Below are positions 33,994 to 43,375 of a DNA stretch of 64,000 nt, piece after piece. The translations under genes and the position numbers were made by a program. How positions within the stretch are numbered: the first letter of the stretch is position 1; each line of letters opens with the position of its first letter. Under the pieces are notes generated by a model. It worked only from the letters and a program-made list of their open reading frames with translations, searched no databases and was not told the DNA's origin. Source of the stretch: JANJUO01 sp942492935 (lineage in GTDB: Bacteria; Bacteroidota; Ignavibacteria; Kapaibacteriales; UBA2268). The stretch covers positions 2,480,001 to 2,544,000 of the forward strand of contig OW818654.1 of NCBI GenBank assembly GCA_942492935.1, in the 5' to 3' direction.

Positions 33994-36393
33994 ATGTCGG
34001 AGAATGCTTTAATTTCAGATGTTGAAAGAGAAAATGTAATAAAGGAATCACTTAAACAACTTGAATTCAACAATGTTCTTGATTTTATTTCAAAATACTG
34101 CTATTCAAATCTTGGTAGAGAAATTATTCAAAAGTCATTTCCAACCAATGATTTAGAATACTTAAATAGAGAACACACTTTGATAGAAGAAATGAAAAAT
34201 CTTCTTGTGTTTGAAACAGGTTTTTCATTAGATGGTTCATCGGATATTAGAAATTTGATTTATAAATCAATGGTTGAAAATGCTGTTCTTAATGCAGCAG
34301 AGATTTTAGTTGTTGGTGATTGTATTCGTTCATTCAGATTAATTAAAACATATTATTTTGATAAAGATTCTAAATATCCTAATCTTACTTCTGTTGCAAC
34401 TAATCTTTTTGAGAATCGAATATTAGAAAAGCATATTTCTGAAGCTATTGATGATGTTGGGGAAATACGCGATACTGCTACTCGTGAACTCCATAGAATC
34501 AGAACTGAAATTAAAGAAAAATCCCAAAGATTAAGAGTGAAAATCGGAAAAATCTTGCGTAAAGTTACAGAGCAGGAATTAGTTCAAGAAGATTTTTATT
34601 CTATTCGTGAAGGGAGGTATGTTTTACCTATTAAAGTAGAAAATAAAAGAGCTTTACCCGGAATTATTCATGGAATTTCTCAAACTGGTTCAACTGTTTT
34701 TCTCGAACCAGCTGAAGTTATTGAAATGAATAATGAACTTTCAATTCTTCATAGTGAAGAACAGAGAGAAGTTTGGAAAATTTTATCAAATTTGACAAAA
34801 GAAATTGGAACTGATTCAAGACAATTTTTGTCTTCAATTGAAATTATTGCACATCTTGATGCTCTTAGAGCAAAAGCTAAATATGCTCTTGATTATTCTG
34901 GTATTAAACCTGTAATTTCTGAACATGCTGAAATTACTATGAAAAATGTACGACACCCAATTCTTGTTCATAGCAAAGGTTTGAAATCGGTAATTCCTCT
35001 AAGTGTTCGTTTTGATGAAAAGAAAAGGGGACATCTTATCTCTGGTCCTAATGCTGGTGGTAAAACTGTTGCCTTAAAAAGTATCGGTTTGAATATTGTT
35101 ATGGCTATGAGTGGGATTTTCCCGCTTGGCGAGTGTTATACAGATTATCGTACTGTTTTTACTGCAATTGGCGACCATCAATCGGTTGAGAATGACCTTA
35201 GTACATTTAGCTCACAAATGCTCCAATTAAAAAGAATAATTGATAATTGTGATGCTAAATCTTTAGTACTAATTGATGAAATTGGTTCTGGTACTGACCC
35301 TCAGGAAGGGGCTGCAATTGCTTCTGGAATTTTGGATACTTTTATTGAATTAAATTTATTTTTCATTGCAACTACTCATCAATCATCTTTGAAAACTTAT
35401 GCCTTAAATAGAAGTGAAATTGAAAATGCTTCTCTTGAATTTGACGAAGTAAAATTAAAACCGACATACAAATTTCTTTCTGGTATTCCCGGTAATTCTT
35501 ATGCCTTTGTTCTAGTTGAAAATATTGGTTTCTCTAAATTAATTATCAATCGTGCAAAGAAATATATTGACGGAAAGCAAAAAGAACTCGAAGAAAGTAT
35601 TTCTGTTTTACAAAAATATCGTAATGAAGCTGTTAAATCAAGAGCCGAAGCGGAAAAAGAGAAGTTTAATTACCAAAAACTTTTAAAAGATTATGAGAAT
35701 AAAAATCAAGAATTGAAAGCTAAAAAGCAGGAAATTGTTGATAAGGCAAAAGAAGAAGCATCGAATATTCTTCGAAATGCAAATGCACTTGTTGAGAACA
35801 CAATTCGTGAAATTAAAGAGCAGAAGAGGGCATCTTCAGAAGTAAAGAAAGAATTTTTATCTGAAAAAGTTAGAATTGATGAAGAAGCATATAAAATTGC
35901 TAAAAAGAAAGAAAAGAAACCTGAAAATGAAAATTATGAAACAATTGATGAGCCGTTGGAAGTGGGGGATACCGTCATTACCGACAGTTCCAACAATGTT
36001 GGTACTGTTTTAGAAATTGATGCTAACCACCAAACTGCATTAGTTGATATAAATAGTTTCAAATTCAGATTACCTGTTGTTAATCTAATTAAAGTCAAAA
36101 AGCCGAAAGAAAAGAAGAAAAGTCAAGCAGAGTATATTAAATTAGACACAAAAACAAGAATTGACCTTCGTGGCAGAAGAGCAGAAGAATGTTTCAAAGA
36201 AATTGACGAATTTATTAGTGAAGCAATTATGAGCAATTCCGAAAATCTTACAATTCTTCACGGTAAAGGAACTGGTGCGTTAAGACAAACAATTCACAAT
36301 TATCTTAAAGATAATCCCTACATCGAATCATACAGATTGGGTGAATTAGTTGAAGGTGGAGCAGGGGTTACTATTGTTAAATTGAAAGAATAA
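33994..36393 (+). CDS. mutS2: Endonuclease MutS2
   Basis: MutS2 is a MutS-like ATPase with a C-terminal Smr domain, involved in suppressing recombination and, in some bacteria, in rescue of collided ribosomes. The 799 residues show the core helical domain, Walker A GPNAGGKT (about 351-358), the Walker B LVLIDEIGSGTDPQEGAA region, ATTHQSSLKTYA, a long coiled coil (about 520-640, Lys/Glu-rich), a KOW-like small barrel (about 650-700) and the Smr domain with IDLRGRRAEECFKEIDEF and LTILHGKGTGALRQTIHNYL. All parts are intact. It lies one base after yqeY. Confidence 0.96.
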   Translation: MSENALISDVERENVIKESLKQLEFNNVLDFISKYCYSNLGREIIQKSFPTNDLEYLNREHTLIEEMKNLLVFETGFSLDGSSDIRNLIYKSMVENAVLNAAEILVVGDCIRSFRLIKTYYFDKDSKYPNLTSVATNLFENRILEKHISEAIDDVGEIRDTATRELHRIRTEIKEKSQRLRVKIGKILRKVTEQELVQEDFYSIREGRYVLPIKVENKRALPGIIHGISQTGSTVFLEPAEVIEMNNELSILHSEEQREVWKILSNLTKEIGTDSRQFLSSIEIIAHLDALRAKAKYALDYSGIKPVISEHAEITMKNVRHPILVHSKGLKSVIPLSVRFDEKKRGHLISGPNAGGKTVALKSIGLNIVMAMSGIFPLGECYTDYRTVFTAIGDHQSVENDLSTFSSQMLQLKRIIDNCDAKSLVLIDEIGSGTDPQEGAAIASGILDTFIELNLFFIATTHQSSLKTYALNRSEIENASLEFDEVKLKPTYKFLSGIPGNSYAFVLVENIGFSKLIINRAKKYIDGKQKELEESISVLQKYRNEAVKSRAEAEKEKFNYQKLLKDYENKNQELKAKKQEIVDKAKEEASNILRNANALVENTIREIKEQKRASSEVKKEFLSEKVRIDEEAYKIAKKKEKKPENENYETIDEPLEVGDTVITDSSNNVGTVLEIDANHQTALVDINSFKFRLPVVNLIKVKKPKEKKKSQAEYIKLDTKTRIDLRGRRAEECFKEIDEFISEAIMSNSENLTILHGKGTGALRQTIHNYLKDNPYIESYRLGELVEGGAGVTIVKLKE

Positions 36394-36447
36394 ATTATTG
36401 CAGCTAAATACTTATGTGAAAGAGACAAAGTGCAAAGTAAGCAAATT

Positions 36448-36477
36448 TTGAATTGAGTTAATTATTTTGTAATTTTG
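36448..36477 (+). promoter_or_regulatory. Candidate promoter, TTG-N19-TAATTTTG
   Basis: TTG at 36448-36450 and TAATTTTG at 36470-36477 are 19 nt apart, fitting the Bacteroidota -33/-7 pair. The distance to the next ATG (36602) is 124 nt; a second box nearer the gene is at 36560. Confidence 0.35.
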
Positions 36478-36559
36478 TATCGTCATTTATTGAGCGTATG
36501 TAGATAAATGAGTTACGAACAATTAAATTGATTAAATAAATAATTTGTCGAATGATTAA

Positions 36560-36567
36560 TATTTTTG
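36560..36567 (+). promoter_or_regulatory. Candidate promoter -7 box for the Rpn-like gene (TATTTTTG)
   Basis: TATTTTTG fits TAnnTTTG, 34 nt before the ATG. Confidence 0.4.
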
Positions 36568-36601
36568 TAAATTTATCCGAAAATTTTAAACAAATTAAAT
36601 T

Positions 36602-37417
36602 ATGACAAAAGTAGCCAATCCGATATATGATGTAGTTTTCAAATACTTATTATCAGATAATAAGATTGCAAAACTATTAATTTCAGACCTCTTGGGAGTA
36701 GAAATAAATTCTCTTGAATTTAGACCACAAGAATTTTCAACTGACCCAGACAACAAGACCTTAACTGTTTATAGGATAGATTTTAAAGCAGAAATTGTTT
36801 TGTCAAATGGTGAAAAATTAGTTGTACTAATCGAAATACAAAAGGCAAAATTCACAACCGATTTAATACGATTTCGGAAATATCTATCCGAGCAATATGG
36901 TTCAAAGCAAAATACTATAGAACAAAAAGATAAAATAATACCCTTACCAATAATAACAATATATTTTCTTGGATATGGTTTAGATTATAATAAAAACATA
37001 CCAATAATTCGTGTAAAACGGCATTATTTAGATAATTATAATGGGGATATACTTCAAGGCAGAGAACTTTTTATCGAAACACTAACACATGATAGTATAA
37101 TTGTTCAAATCCCTGCACTTAAAAAGCAAAGACGTAACGATTTGGAAAAAGCGTTAAGTGTTTTTGAAGCTGGAAAAGTACAGGAAGTTAGTATTAACGA
37201 AGATGATTATCCAGATAGATATAAACCAGTAATTAGACAATTACTAAAAGCAATTTCAGATGATACAATCCGCAAAACAATGGATGTGGAAGATGAGATA
37301 TTGGAAGATTTAGAACGAAAAGAAAGATTAATATCCAGACAACAGAAAGAATTAGCTGAAAAAGATGAAATGATAAAAAAGTTACAAGATGAACTTAATA
37401 AATTGAAATTGAATTAA
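36602..37417 (+). CDS. Rpn/PD-(D/E)XK-family nuclease (recombination-promoting, transposase-like)
   Basis: The 271-residue protein begins NPIYDVVFKYLLSDNKIAKLLISDLLG and continues with YRIDFKAEI and LVVLIEIQKAK; Asp in the first and EIQK in the second fit the D...ExxK-type nuclease core of the Rpn/YhgA-like and PD-(D/E)XK 'transposase' families. The C-terminal ~40 residues form a charged coiled coil (ERKERLISRQQKELAEKDE). Members act as DNA nucleases that raise recombination, and occur in many copies in Bacteroidota genomes. It has its own promoter-like box and no linked genes. Whether this copy is active is not shown. Confidence 0.78.
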   Translation: MTKVANPIYDVVFKYLLSDNKIAKLLISDLLGVEINSLEFRPQEFSTDPDNKTLTVYRIDFKAEIVLSNGEKLVVLIEIQKAKFTTDLIRFRKYLSEQYGSKQNTIEQKDKIIPLPIITIYFLGYGLDYNKNIPIIRVKRHYLDNYNGDILQGRELFIETLTHDSIIVQIPALKKQRRNDLEKALSVFEAGKVQEVSINEDDYPDRYKPVIRQLLKAISDDTIRKTMDVEDEILEDLERKERLISRQQKELAEKDEMIKKLQDELNKLKLN

Positions 37418-37457
37418 AAATAAATTTTTTTAAACTCTTGGATATATTATGTTGGGT

Positions 37458-38579
37458 TTACGAAAAAATATTCTTGTACAAATTATGACCATATTTTGAA
37501 AATGCCTCAAAATAACCTGTAAACCATTGATTAAGTTTGATGCCTTTGTTTAAACCAGCTAAAATATCGCTGTTTTTTTCAACTCCACCAGTTCTAATAA
37601 TATGAAATTCATCATTCAATGTTTTAGTTTTCAAGTATTCCACAGCAGTTGTACAAAGTTTTAAAGAATCTTCCTTCAAGATTTTTCCACTCAACCCACC
37701 GCCAAAATTTGTTGTAAAATAATCATAAATATTTAACTCTGATTTGTAGATTAAATCTCTTTTTTGCTTATAAGCAGTTGAAGTATTTCCAAAATTTATT
37801 CCATTGAAACCAAGTTCAATAGCAATATCAATTAGTTCAGGCAACAATTTAATATCAGTATCATTTGAAAATTTTACTATAATAGGTAGATTTCTTAATC
37901 TATGGCTAAGATAATTTTTGCTTACATATTCCAGTCTATTAATCAAATTTTTATCTAATCCGTTAGAATCAATCTCATTTTTACTATGAATTACATTAGG
38001 ACAGCTTTCATTTAACTCTATGAAATCAACATTCGCCTTATCGAATAATTTAAACCCTAAGACAACTCCTTGTAAAATTGCTAATTCATCATCACCAATA
38101 TCAGCTGAAATACTTGCACCAATTGGGCAACCATGATGTTTATTTATTTTTGATAATTTATTTGCAATATCTGCATGACCGGGATTGGGTAGTCCCATCC
38201 AATTAATCGCAGATTTAGATTTTGGGAATGGAGCAAATGGATGGTGAATACCTTGTTTAACATTACCTACCCGATGACCCGATGTTGTTGTTCCAGATAA
38301 ATATGCACCAGCACCTTGACGATAAACTAATTCGTAACCTTCACCAGTTTTGAACATACCTGCAGAATTGAAAAGAGGACAATTGAACTCAATATCCCAC
38401 AATTTTGTTTTAACAGAATTATCAAGAATAATTGGTTTATTAGGTGTACTTTTACTCAGATAATATAAAAATTCTTTTCTACCATTTGAATATAAGTTGA
38501 TAAATAAGTGAGGCGGGAGAAATTTTAATTTATTTCTGGCAAAAGAATCAAATTTGGCAAATTGTTCAATTATCGACAT
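37458..38579 (-). CDS. pyrD: Dihydroorotate dehydrogenase
   Basis: DHODH oxidises dihydroorotate to orotate with FMN in pyrimidine synthesis. The 373 residues include an N-terminal helical extension (about 1-55), FNSAGMFKTGEGYEL, GLPNPGHADIA, the active-site loop ELNESCPNV with Cys193 as the likely base, IVKFSND, GINFGNTSTA, and the FMN phosphate site FGGGLSGKIL ... IRTGGVEKNSDI. A Cys base is typical of class 1, while the N-terminal extension and length recall class 2, so the class and electron acceptor are uncertain. pyrC lies about 6 kb away on the same strand in another unit. hydG lies 78 bp upstream. Confidence 0.88.
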   Translation of the reverse strand: MSIIEQFAKFDSFARNKLKFLPPHLFINLYSNGRKEFLYYLSKSTPNKPIILDNSVKTKLWDIEFNCPLFNSAGMFKTGEGYELVYRQGAGAYLSGTTTSGHRVGNVKQGIHHPFAPFPKSKSAINWMGLPNPGHADIANKLSKINKHHGCPIGASISADIGDDELAILQGVVLGFKLFDKANVDFIELNESCPNVIHSKNEIDSNGLDKNLINRLEYVSKNYLSHRLRNLPIIVKFSNDTDIKLLPELIDIAIELGFNGINFGNTSTAYKQKRDLIYKSELNIYDYFTTNFGGGLSGKILKEDSLKLCTTAVEYLKTKTLNDEFHIIRTGGVEKNSDILAGLNKGIKLNQWFTGYFEAFSKYGHNLYKNIFS

Positions 38580-38657
38580 TAATTCACTTTTAGAAAATTA
38601 TAAATACAACTAACTCAATCAAACTTTTTTTTATTTTTCAATAAATAAAAATTCAAT

Positions 38658-40079
38658 TTAAAAAAAAATACTGATATAATTGCTATTTAAAAAATATAAA
38701 TCACATTCTCCTTTTGCTATTCTATTAATATATTCTTTTGTTTTTTGTTGTACTTTTACATTTGGAATATCTAACATTTCTTTTTCTATTAATTTCATTC
38801 CAGCATTTTTGGTTTCTTCATCTGCATACAATTCTAAGTATTCCATTAAAGTTGTAATTCCATTCGGTTGGCAATGAAGTTTGATAAGTCCAGGTTTTGC
38901 CAGGTCCATGAAATCAGCACCAACTCTACCTAATCTGTAACAAGCCGTGCAAAATGAAGGTAGAAATCCCTGTCTTATAACATCTGCAATTACTTCACCA
39001 CTACTTCTACAATCATTCAAGCTGAATTGACCATCAAATACTTGGTTAAGAGCTTGCTTGTAACCACCGGGATTAGTTTTTGAACCAGCAGAAGTTTGCG
39101 AGATGCCTAATTTGAATAATTCATTTCTTAATTCAGCTGTTTCTCTTGTTGAAATAATCATTCCTGTATATGGAACAGAGCATCTGATAATAGCAACTAA
39201 TTTCTTGAAATCATCATCATTTATTGAATGAGGAATGTTTAAAGAAGCTGGAGCATTGCTTGCGGGCTTAATTCTCGGAACAGAAATTGTATGTGGACCA
39301 ACTCCATATTCTTTATCCAAGTGTTGAGCGTGCATAAGCATTGCAATGACTTCAAATTTGTAATCATACAATCCAAATAAAGTACCGATTCCAACATCTT
39401 TCATTCCATTTGATAATGCTCTATCCATTGTTTCAAGTCTGAAGTCAAAATCAGATTTATGCCCAAAAGTGTGCATCTGATTATATGTTTCCCTGTGATA
39501 TGTTTCTTGGAAAACTGTATAAGTTCCAATTTCAACTTTACTTAATAATTTGAATTCCTCGTCTTTTAATGGAGCAATTTCAAGATTAATTCTTCTGATT
39601 GAACTTCCTTTTGAATCTTTCGCCGCATAAATGGTATTGATAACATTTATTAAATAATCATTTTTGAAGTAATTATTATCTTCACCCATCAACAACAAAA
39701 TTCTTTTATGACCTTGTTCCAAAATTGCAATTGTTTCTTGTGTAATTTCATCTAAATTTAATCTTACTCTGTCCAATTCTTTATTTTCTACTCTAAATCC
39801 GCAATATAAACAGTTATTGGAACAAAAATTTGAAACATAAAGTGGAGCAAATAGGACTAATCTATTACCATAAATTTCATTTTTTATTTTGTATGCTATA
39901 TTTAATAATTCATCAATTTGTTCTTTGTCTTCTAAATTTAATAAATACGCAGTTTCTTCGGGATTTAAGCCATTTAATTCAAGAATTTTATCAAAAATTT
40001 CCCTTATTTTGTATTTGTCTGTATTTTTTGTAACATTAATAAGGTTAAATATGTCATTATCATTTATAATTTGTTTCAT
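38658..40079 (-). CDS. hydG: [FeFe]-hydrogenase maturase HydG (radical SAM tyrosine lyase)
   Basis: HydG splits tyrosine to make the CO and CN ligands and iron synthon of the H-cluster. The 473 residues carry the radical-SAM CX3CX2C motif at Cys86, Cys90, Cys93 (CSNNCLYC) and a C-terminal CX2CX22C motif (CTACYRLGRVG ... LHC) that binds the auxiliary cluster; the latter separates HydG from ThiH. RVGADFMDLAKPGLIK and SAGSKTNPGGYK are further family marks. hydE, hydF and the hydrogenase itself are not in the window. A TAATTTTG box lies 29 nt upstream. The call is strong and implies anaerobic hydrogen metabolism. Confidence 0.94.
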   Translation of the reverse strand: MKQIINDNDIFNLINVTKNTDKYKIREIFDKILELNGLNPEETAYLLNLEDKEQIDELLNIAYKIKNEIYGNRLVLFAPLYVSNFCSNNCLYCGFRVENKELDRVRLNLDEITQETIAILEQGHKRILLLMGEDNNYFKNDYLINVINTIYAAKDSKGSSIRRINLEIAPLKDEEFKLLSKVEIGTYTVFQETYHRETYNQMHTFGHKSDFDFRLETMDRALSNGMKDVGIGTLFGLYDYKFEVIAMLMHAQHLDKEYGVGPHTISVPRIKPASNAPASLNIPHSINDDDFKKLVAIIRCSVPYTGMIISTRETAELRNELFKLGISQTSAGSKTNPGGYKQALNQVFDGQFSLNDCRSSGEVIADVIRQGFLPSFCTACYRLGRVGADFMDLAKPGLIKLHCQPNGITTLMEYLELYADEETKNAGMKLIEKEMLDIPNVKVQQKTKEYINRIAKGECDLYFLNSNYISIFF

Positions 40080-40108
40080 AATAAAATCAATTTGTTAATA
40101 CAAAGAAG

Positions 40109-40116
40109 CAAAATTA
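40109..40116 (-). promoter_or_regulatory. Candidate hydG promoter -7 box (TAATTTTG)
   Basis: TAATTTTG on the minus strand, 29 nt upstream of the hydG ATG. Confidence 0.42.
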
Positions 40117-40273
40117 CGTAAAAATCTTTTAAGAATAATAATAAATTTTATTAAAAAAAAATGTCAATAATAAAAAATAATTTGTTGATTTCACAATATT
40201 TAGTTAATTTAAAGTTTGTTTAAAATGTAAATTTAGCTTTTTGTAGTAATTTATTTTTTCGTGGAGCTTAATA

Positions 40274-42403
40274 ATGAAAGTTTATGAAGCAAAGGACATA
40301 AGAAATTTAGCATTAGTTGGTCATGCTGGCTCGGGCAAAACGACCATATCAGAGTGTTTGCTTTATCAGGCAGGAAGTATAACTCGCCGTGGAAGTGTTG
40401 AAGATAGAAACACAGTTTCCGATAACCATGATTTAGAACACGAGCGTGGGTCATCAGTATTTGGAACACCATTGTTTGCAGAATATAACGGTTTGAAAAT
40501 CAATATGATTGACACTCCCGGATATGATGATTATATTGGGGAAGTAATTGCTGCTACTTTTGTTGCAGACAATGTATTGATTGCAATTAATGCTTTAAAT
40601 AGCATCGAAGTCGGCACAGAGAATGGATGGAATTACGCTGCTTTGGGTAATAAACCTGTTCTTTTTTTAGTGAACAAATTAGATTCAGACCAATCAAAAT
40701 TTGACAAAGTTATTGAAGATTCAAAATCTCAATTTGGCAATAGTGTAACTGTATTTCAGTATCCTCTTAATCCAGGATTAAATTTTGATACGGTTATTGA
40801 TATTTTAACTATGAAAATGTTTAAATTTACCGGTGATTTGAAACCTCAAATTTCAGATATTCCAGCAAGTGAAATGAGTAAAGCTGAAGGTTATAGAAAT
40901 CAATTAATTGAATCAATTGCCGAAAGCGATGAAGATTTGATGAATTCTTATTTCGAGGAAGGAACACTTTCAGAAGAACAAATCAAATTGGGTTTGAAAA
41001 AAGCAATTATTAATCGTGGTATTTTTCCAGTATTCTGTATATCATCAAAGAATTTTGTCGGATTTGAGCCATTGATTAATTTTATTTCTTCAACAATGCC
41101 TGCACCAAATGAACTTGCACTTCCTGTAGCCGAAGGTAGTGTAAAAGCAAATTGTGATTCCAAATCGCAAGCATCATTATTTATTTATAAGGCTGTTTCT
41201 GATGCAAGACTTGGTGATATGACTTATTTCAAGGTAATGACAGGAAAATTAACTTCTGGCTTAGACATGATTAACGAAAGAACAAATTCCTCCGAAAGAT
41301 TCGGTTCACTTTTTGTGATAAATGGTAAGAAGAGAGAAGAAGCTACTGAATTACTTGCTGGTGATATTGGTGCTACTGTTAAACTCAAAAATGCTCATAT
41401 TAATGACACTATGCACGAAAAAGGATTCGCAGTTAATTATGAAAAAATGATTTATCCAAATCCGAAAGTTCGTGTTGCAATTCAACCAAAAACAAAAGGC
41501 GAAGAAGAAAAAGTTGGTATGGGACTCCATGCTTTACATCTTGAAGACCCTACAGTTGGAGTTGAACATTCACAAGAATTAAGACAAACTATTGTAAATT
41601 CACAAGGTGAATTACATCTTGGTTTAATCAAATGGAGACTTTTGAATAGATATAAAGTTGAAGTTGAATTTGTTGAACCAAGAGTTCCATACAGAGAAAC
41701 AATTCAGAAGAAAGCACAAGGAAGCTACAGACATAAAAAACAATCAGGTGGAGCAGGACAGTTTGCTGAAGTTCACATGATGATTGAGCCATGGTATGAA
41801 GGAATGCCAGAACCAGATGGCTTAAATGTTAGAGGTAGAGATGTACATGATTTAGAATGGGGTGGAAAACTTGTTTATTATAATTGTATCGTTGGTGGTG
41901 TGATTGATGCAAGATTCTTACCAGCCATTTTGAAAGGTATTATGGAAAAAATGCAGTTTGGACCACTTACAGGTTCTTATGTTCGCGATATTCGTGTATC
42001 AATTTATGATGGTAAAATGCATCCAGTTGACTCAAACGAAGCAGCGTTCAAAACTGCAGCTATGATGGCATTTAAAGAAACATTTACTCAAGCTTCACCA
42101 AAGATTTTGGAACCTGTTTATGATGTAGAAGTTAAAGTACCAGAAGAATTTGTTGGTGATGTAATGAGTGATTTGCCTTCGAGAAGAGGTGTAATCCTTG
42201 GTATTGATGTTGAAGGTAAATATCAGAAGATTAAAGCGAAAATGCCACTTGCAGAACTTGACAAATACTCTCAAGGACTTCGTTCTATGACCCAAGCACG
42301 TGCAACACATTCATCAAAATTCTCTGAATATCAATCTGTACCACCTAATGTACAACAAGAATTAATAGATGCTTACAAGAAACAACAACAAGATGATGAA
42401 TAA
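40274..42403 (+). CDS. Elongation factor G-like GTPase (EF-G2 type)
   Basis: This 709-residue translational GTPase has EF-G domain order but an altered G domain: G1 GHAGSGKTT, switch region HERGSSV where EF-G has ERGITI, G3 DTPGYDDY where EF-G has DTPGHVDF, and G4 NKLDSD. The catalytic His is therefore Tyr. Domains II-V follow (VRVAIQPKTKGEEEKVGMGLHAL, GELHLGLIKWRLLNRYKVEVEF, KKQSGGAGQFAEVHMMIEP, YDVEVKVPEEFVGDVMSDLPSRRGVILG). It belongs to the EF-G-like paralogues found beside a normal EF-G in many bacteria; the role is unclear. A GGAG element precedes the ATG and a clear terminator follows, so it is a single-gene unit. Confidence 0.9.
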   Translation: MKVYEAKDIRNLALVGHAGSGKTTISECLLYQAGSITRRGSVEDRNTVSDNHDLEHERGSSVFGTPLFAEYNGLKINMIDTPGYDDYIGEVIAATFVADNVLIAINALNSIEVGTENGWNYAALGNKPVLFLVNKLDSDQSKFDKVIEDSKSQFGNSVTVFQYPLNPGLNFDTVIDILTMKMFKFTGDLKPQISDIPASEMSKAEGYRNQLIESIAESDEDLMNSYFEEGTLSEEQIKLGLKKAIINRGIFPVFCISSKNFVGFEPLINFISSTMPAPNELALPVAEGSVKANCDSKSQASLFIYKAVSDARLGDMTYFKVMTGKLTSGLDMINERTNSSERFGSLFVINGKKREEATELLAGDIGATVKLKNAHINDTMHEKGFAVNYEKMIYPNPKVRVAIQPKTKGEEEKVGMGLHALHLEDPTVGVEHSQELRQTIVNSQGELHLGLIKWRLLNRYKVEVEFVEPRVPYRETIQKKAQGSYRHKKQSGGAGQFAEVHMMIEPWYEGMPEPDGLNVRGRDVHDLEWGGKLVYYNCIVGGVIDARFLPAILKGIMEKMQFGPLTGSYVRDIRVSIYDGKMHPVDSNEAAFKTAAMMAFKETFTQASPKILEPVYDVEVKVPEEFVGDVMSDLPSRRGVILGIDVEGKYQKIKAKMPLAELDKYSQGLRSMTQARATHSSKFSEYQSVPPNVQQELIDAYKKQQQDDE

Positions 42404-42422
42404 CTATTAAATTTCAAAAAAC

Positions 42423-42460
42423 AAATGCCACAATATTATTATAATTTTGTGGCATTTTTT
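42423..42460 (+). terminator. Intrinsic terminator after the EF-G-like gene
   Basis: AAATGCCACAA pairs with TTGTGGCATTT around an AT-rich loop, followed by TTTTTT. Confidence 0.88.
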
Positions 42461-42547
42461 GTTGATATTTAATTAAGTCATTTTAAAATATTTGAATATT
42501 CTCATTAAGAAATTTTCATAACAAGATAAATAAATTCAGGAAATAAA

Positions 42548-43174
42548 ATGAATCCCAAAATTGACAAATATCTTATTGATGGCTGTATGCGTTGCAAATA
42601 TGGGGCAACTCCCGATTGCAAAGTCAATAATTGGAAAGTAGAATTAGAAACTCTTCGCCAAATTGTTTTAGATATTGGTTTGACAGAAGAATTGAAATGG
42701 GGTGTACCCTGTTACACATTCGAAAATAAAAATGTGTTAATTTTGAGTGCTTTTAAAGATTATGTCTGCATAAGCTTTTTGAAAGGAGTATTATTAATGG
42801 ATGATGAAAAAATTCTTATCAAACCAGGTGAACACTCTCAATCAGCAAGAATAATCAAATATACTAATCCAGAACAAATAATTTTTCAATCTTTAATTCT
42901 AAAAGCATATATACTCGAAGCTATTGAAATTGAAAAATCAAATAAAAAAGTTGAATTCAAACATAATCCGGAACCAATTCCTGAAGAACTAATTGAGATA
43001 TTCACTCACGACTTTGAACTAAGAGATGCCTTTTACTCATTAACCCAAGGAAAGCAAAGAGGATATATCATTTATTTTTCCCAGCCAAAACAATCTAAAT
43101 CAAGATTTAACAGAATTGAAAAATGCAGACTGAAAATACTTAATGGTGAAGGATTGCAAGAAAAAAAATATTAA
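42548..43174 (+). CDS. YdeI/OmdA-type DUF1801 protein
   Basis: The 208 residues have an N-terminal DUF1801 domain (about 28-125: LRQIVLDIGLTEELKWGVPCYTFENKNVLILSAFKDYVCISFLKG) and a C-terminal OmdA-like part (PEELIEIFTHDFELRDAFYSLTQGKQRGYIIYFSQPKQSKSRFNRIEKC). Together they match the YdeI family of bacterial stress-linked cytoplasmic proteins; molecular function is not established. An unusual N-terminus (GCMRCKYGATPDCKVNNW) carries three cysteines. AGGAAAT precedes the ATG. Transcribed alone. Confidence 0.83.
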   Translation: MNPKIDKYLIDGCMRCKYGATPDCKVNNWKVELETLRQIVLDIGLTEELKWGVPCYTFENKNVLILSAFKDYVCISFLKGVLLMDDEKILIKPGEHSQSARIIKYTNPEQIIFQSLILKAYILEAIEIEKSNKKVEFKHNPEPIPEELIEIFTHDFELRDAFYSLTQGKQRGYIIYFSQPKQSKSRFNRIEKCRLKILNGEGLQEKKY

Positions 43175-43312
43175 ACAATTTAAAAGCATGAAGATAAGTC
43201 ATTTCTACTTGTATCATTCACTTATCCAGTTGACATATAGTTTTTATAAACATTAACTTATTCACATCGTTATATGAATTATTAAAGAAATGTTCTATAT
43301 ATCTTAAATAAC

Positions 43313-43341
43313 ACAAGGTTATCAAAAATAGATAACCTTGT
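43313..43341. terminator. Hairpin between convergent genes
   Basis: ACAAGGTTATC, seven-base loop, GATAACCTTGT: 11-bp perfect arms between the YdeI-like (plus) and DUF6580 (minus) genes. No long T-run follows, so it may be a weak terminator or a transcript-end stabiliser. Confidence 0.55.
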
Positions 43342-43375
43342 ATGTAGATGAATTGTATAAATGATTAAATAGCAA

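Noticed and set aside
38658..40079. Thiamine synthase ThiH
   Set aside because: The C-terminal CX2CX22C motif is specific to HydG; no thiamine genes are adjacent.
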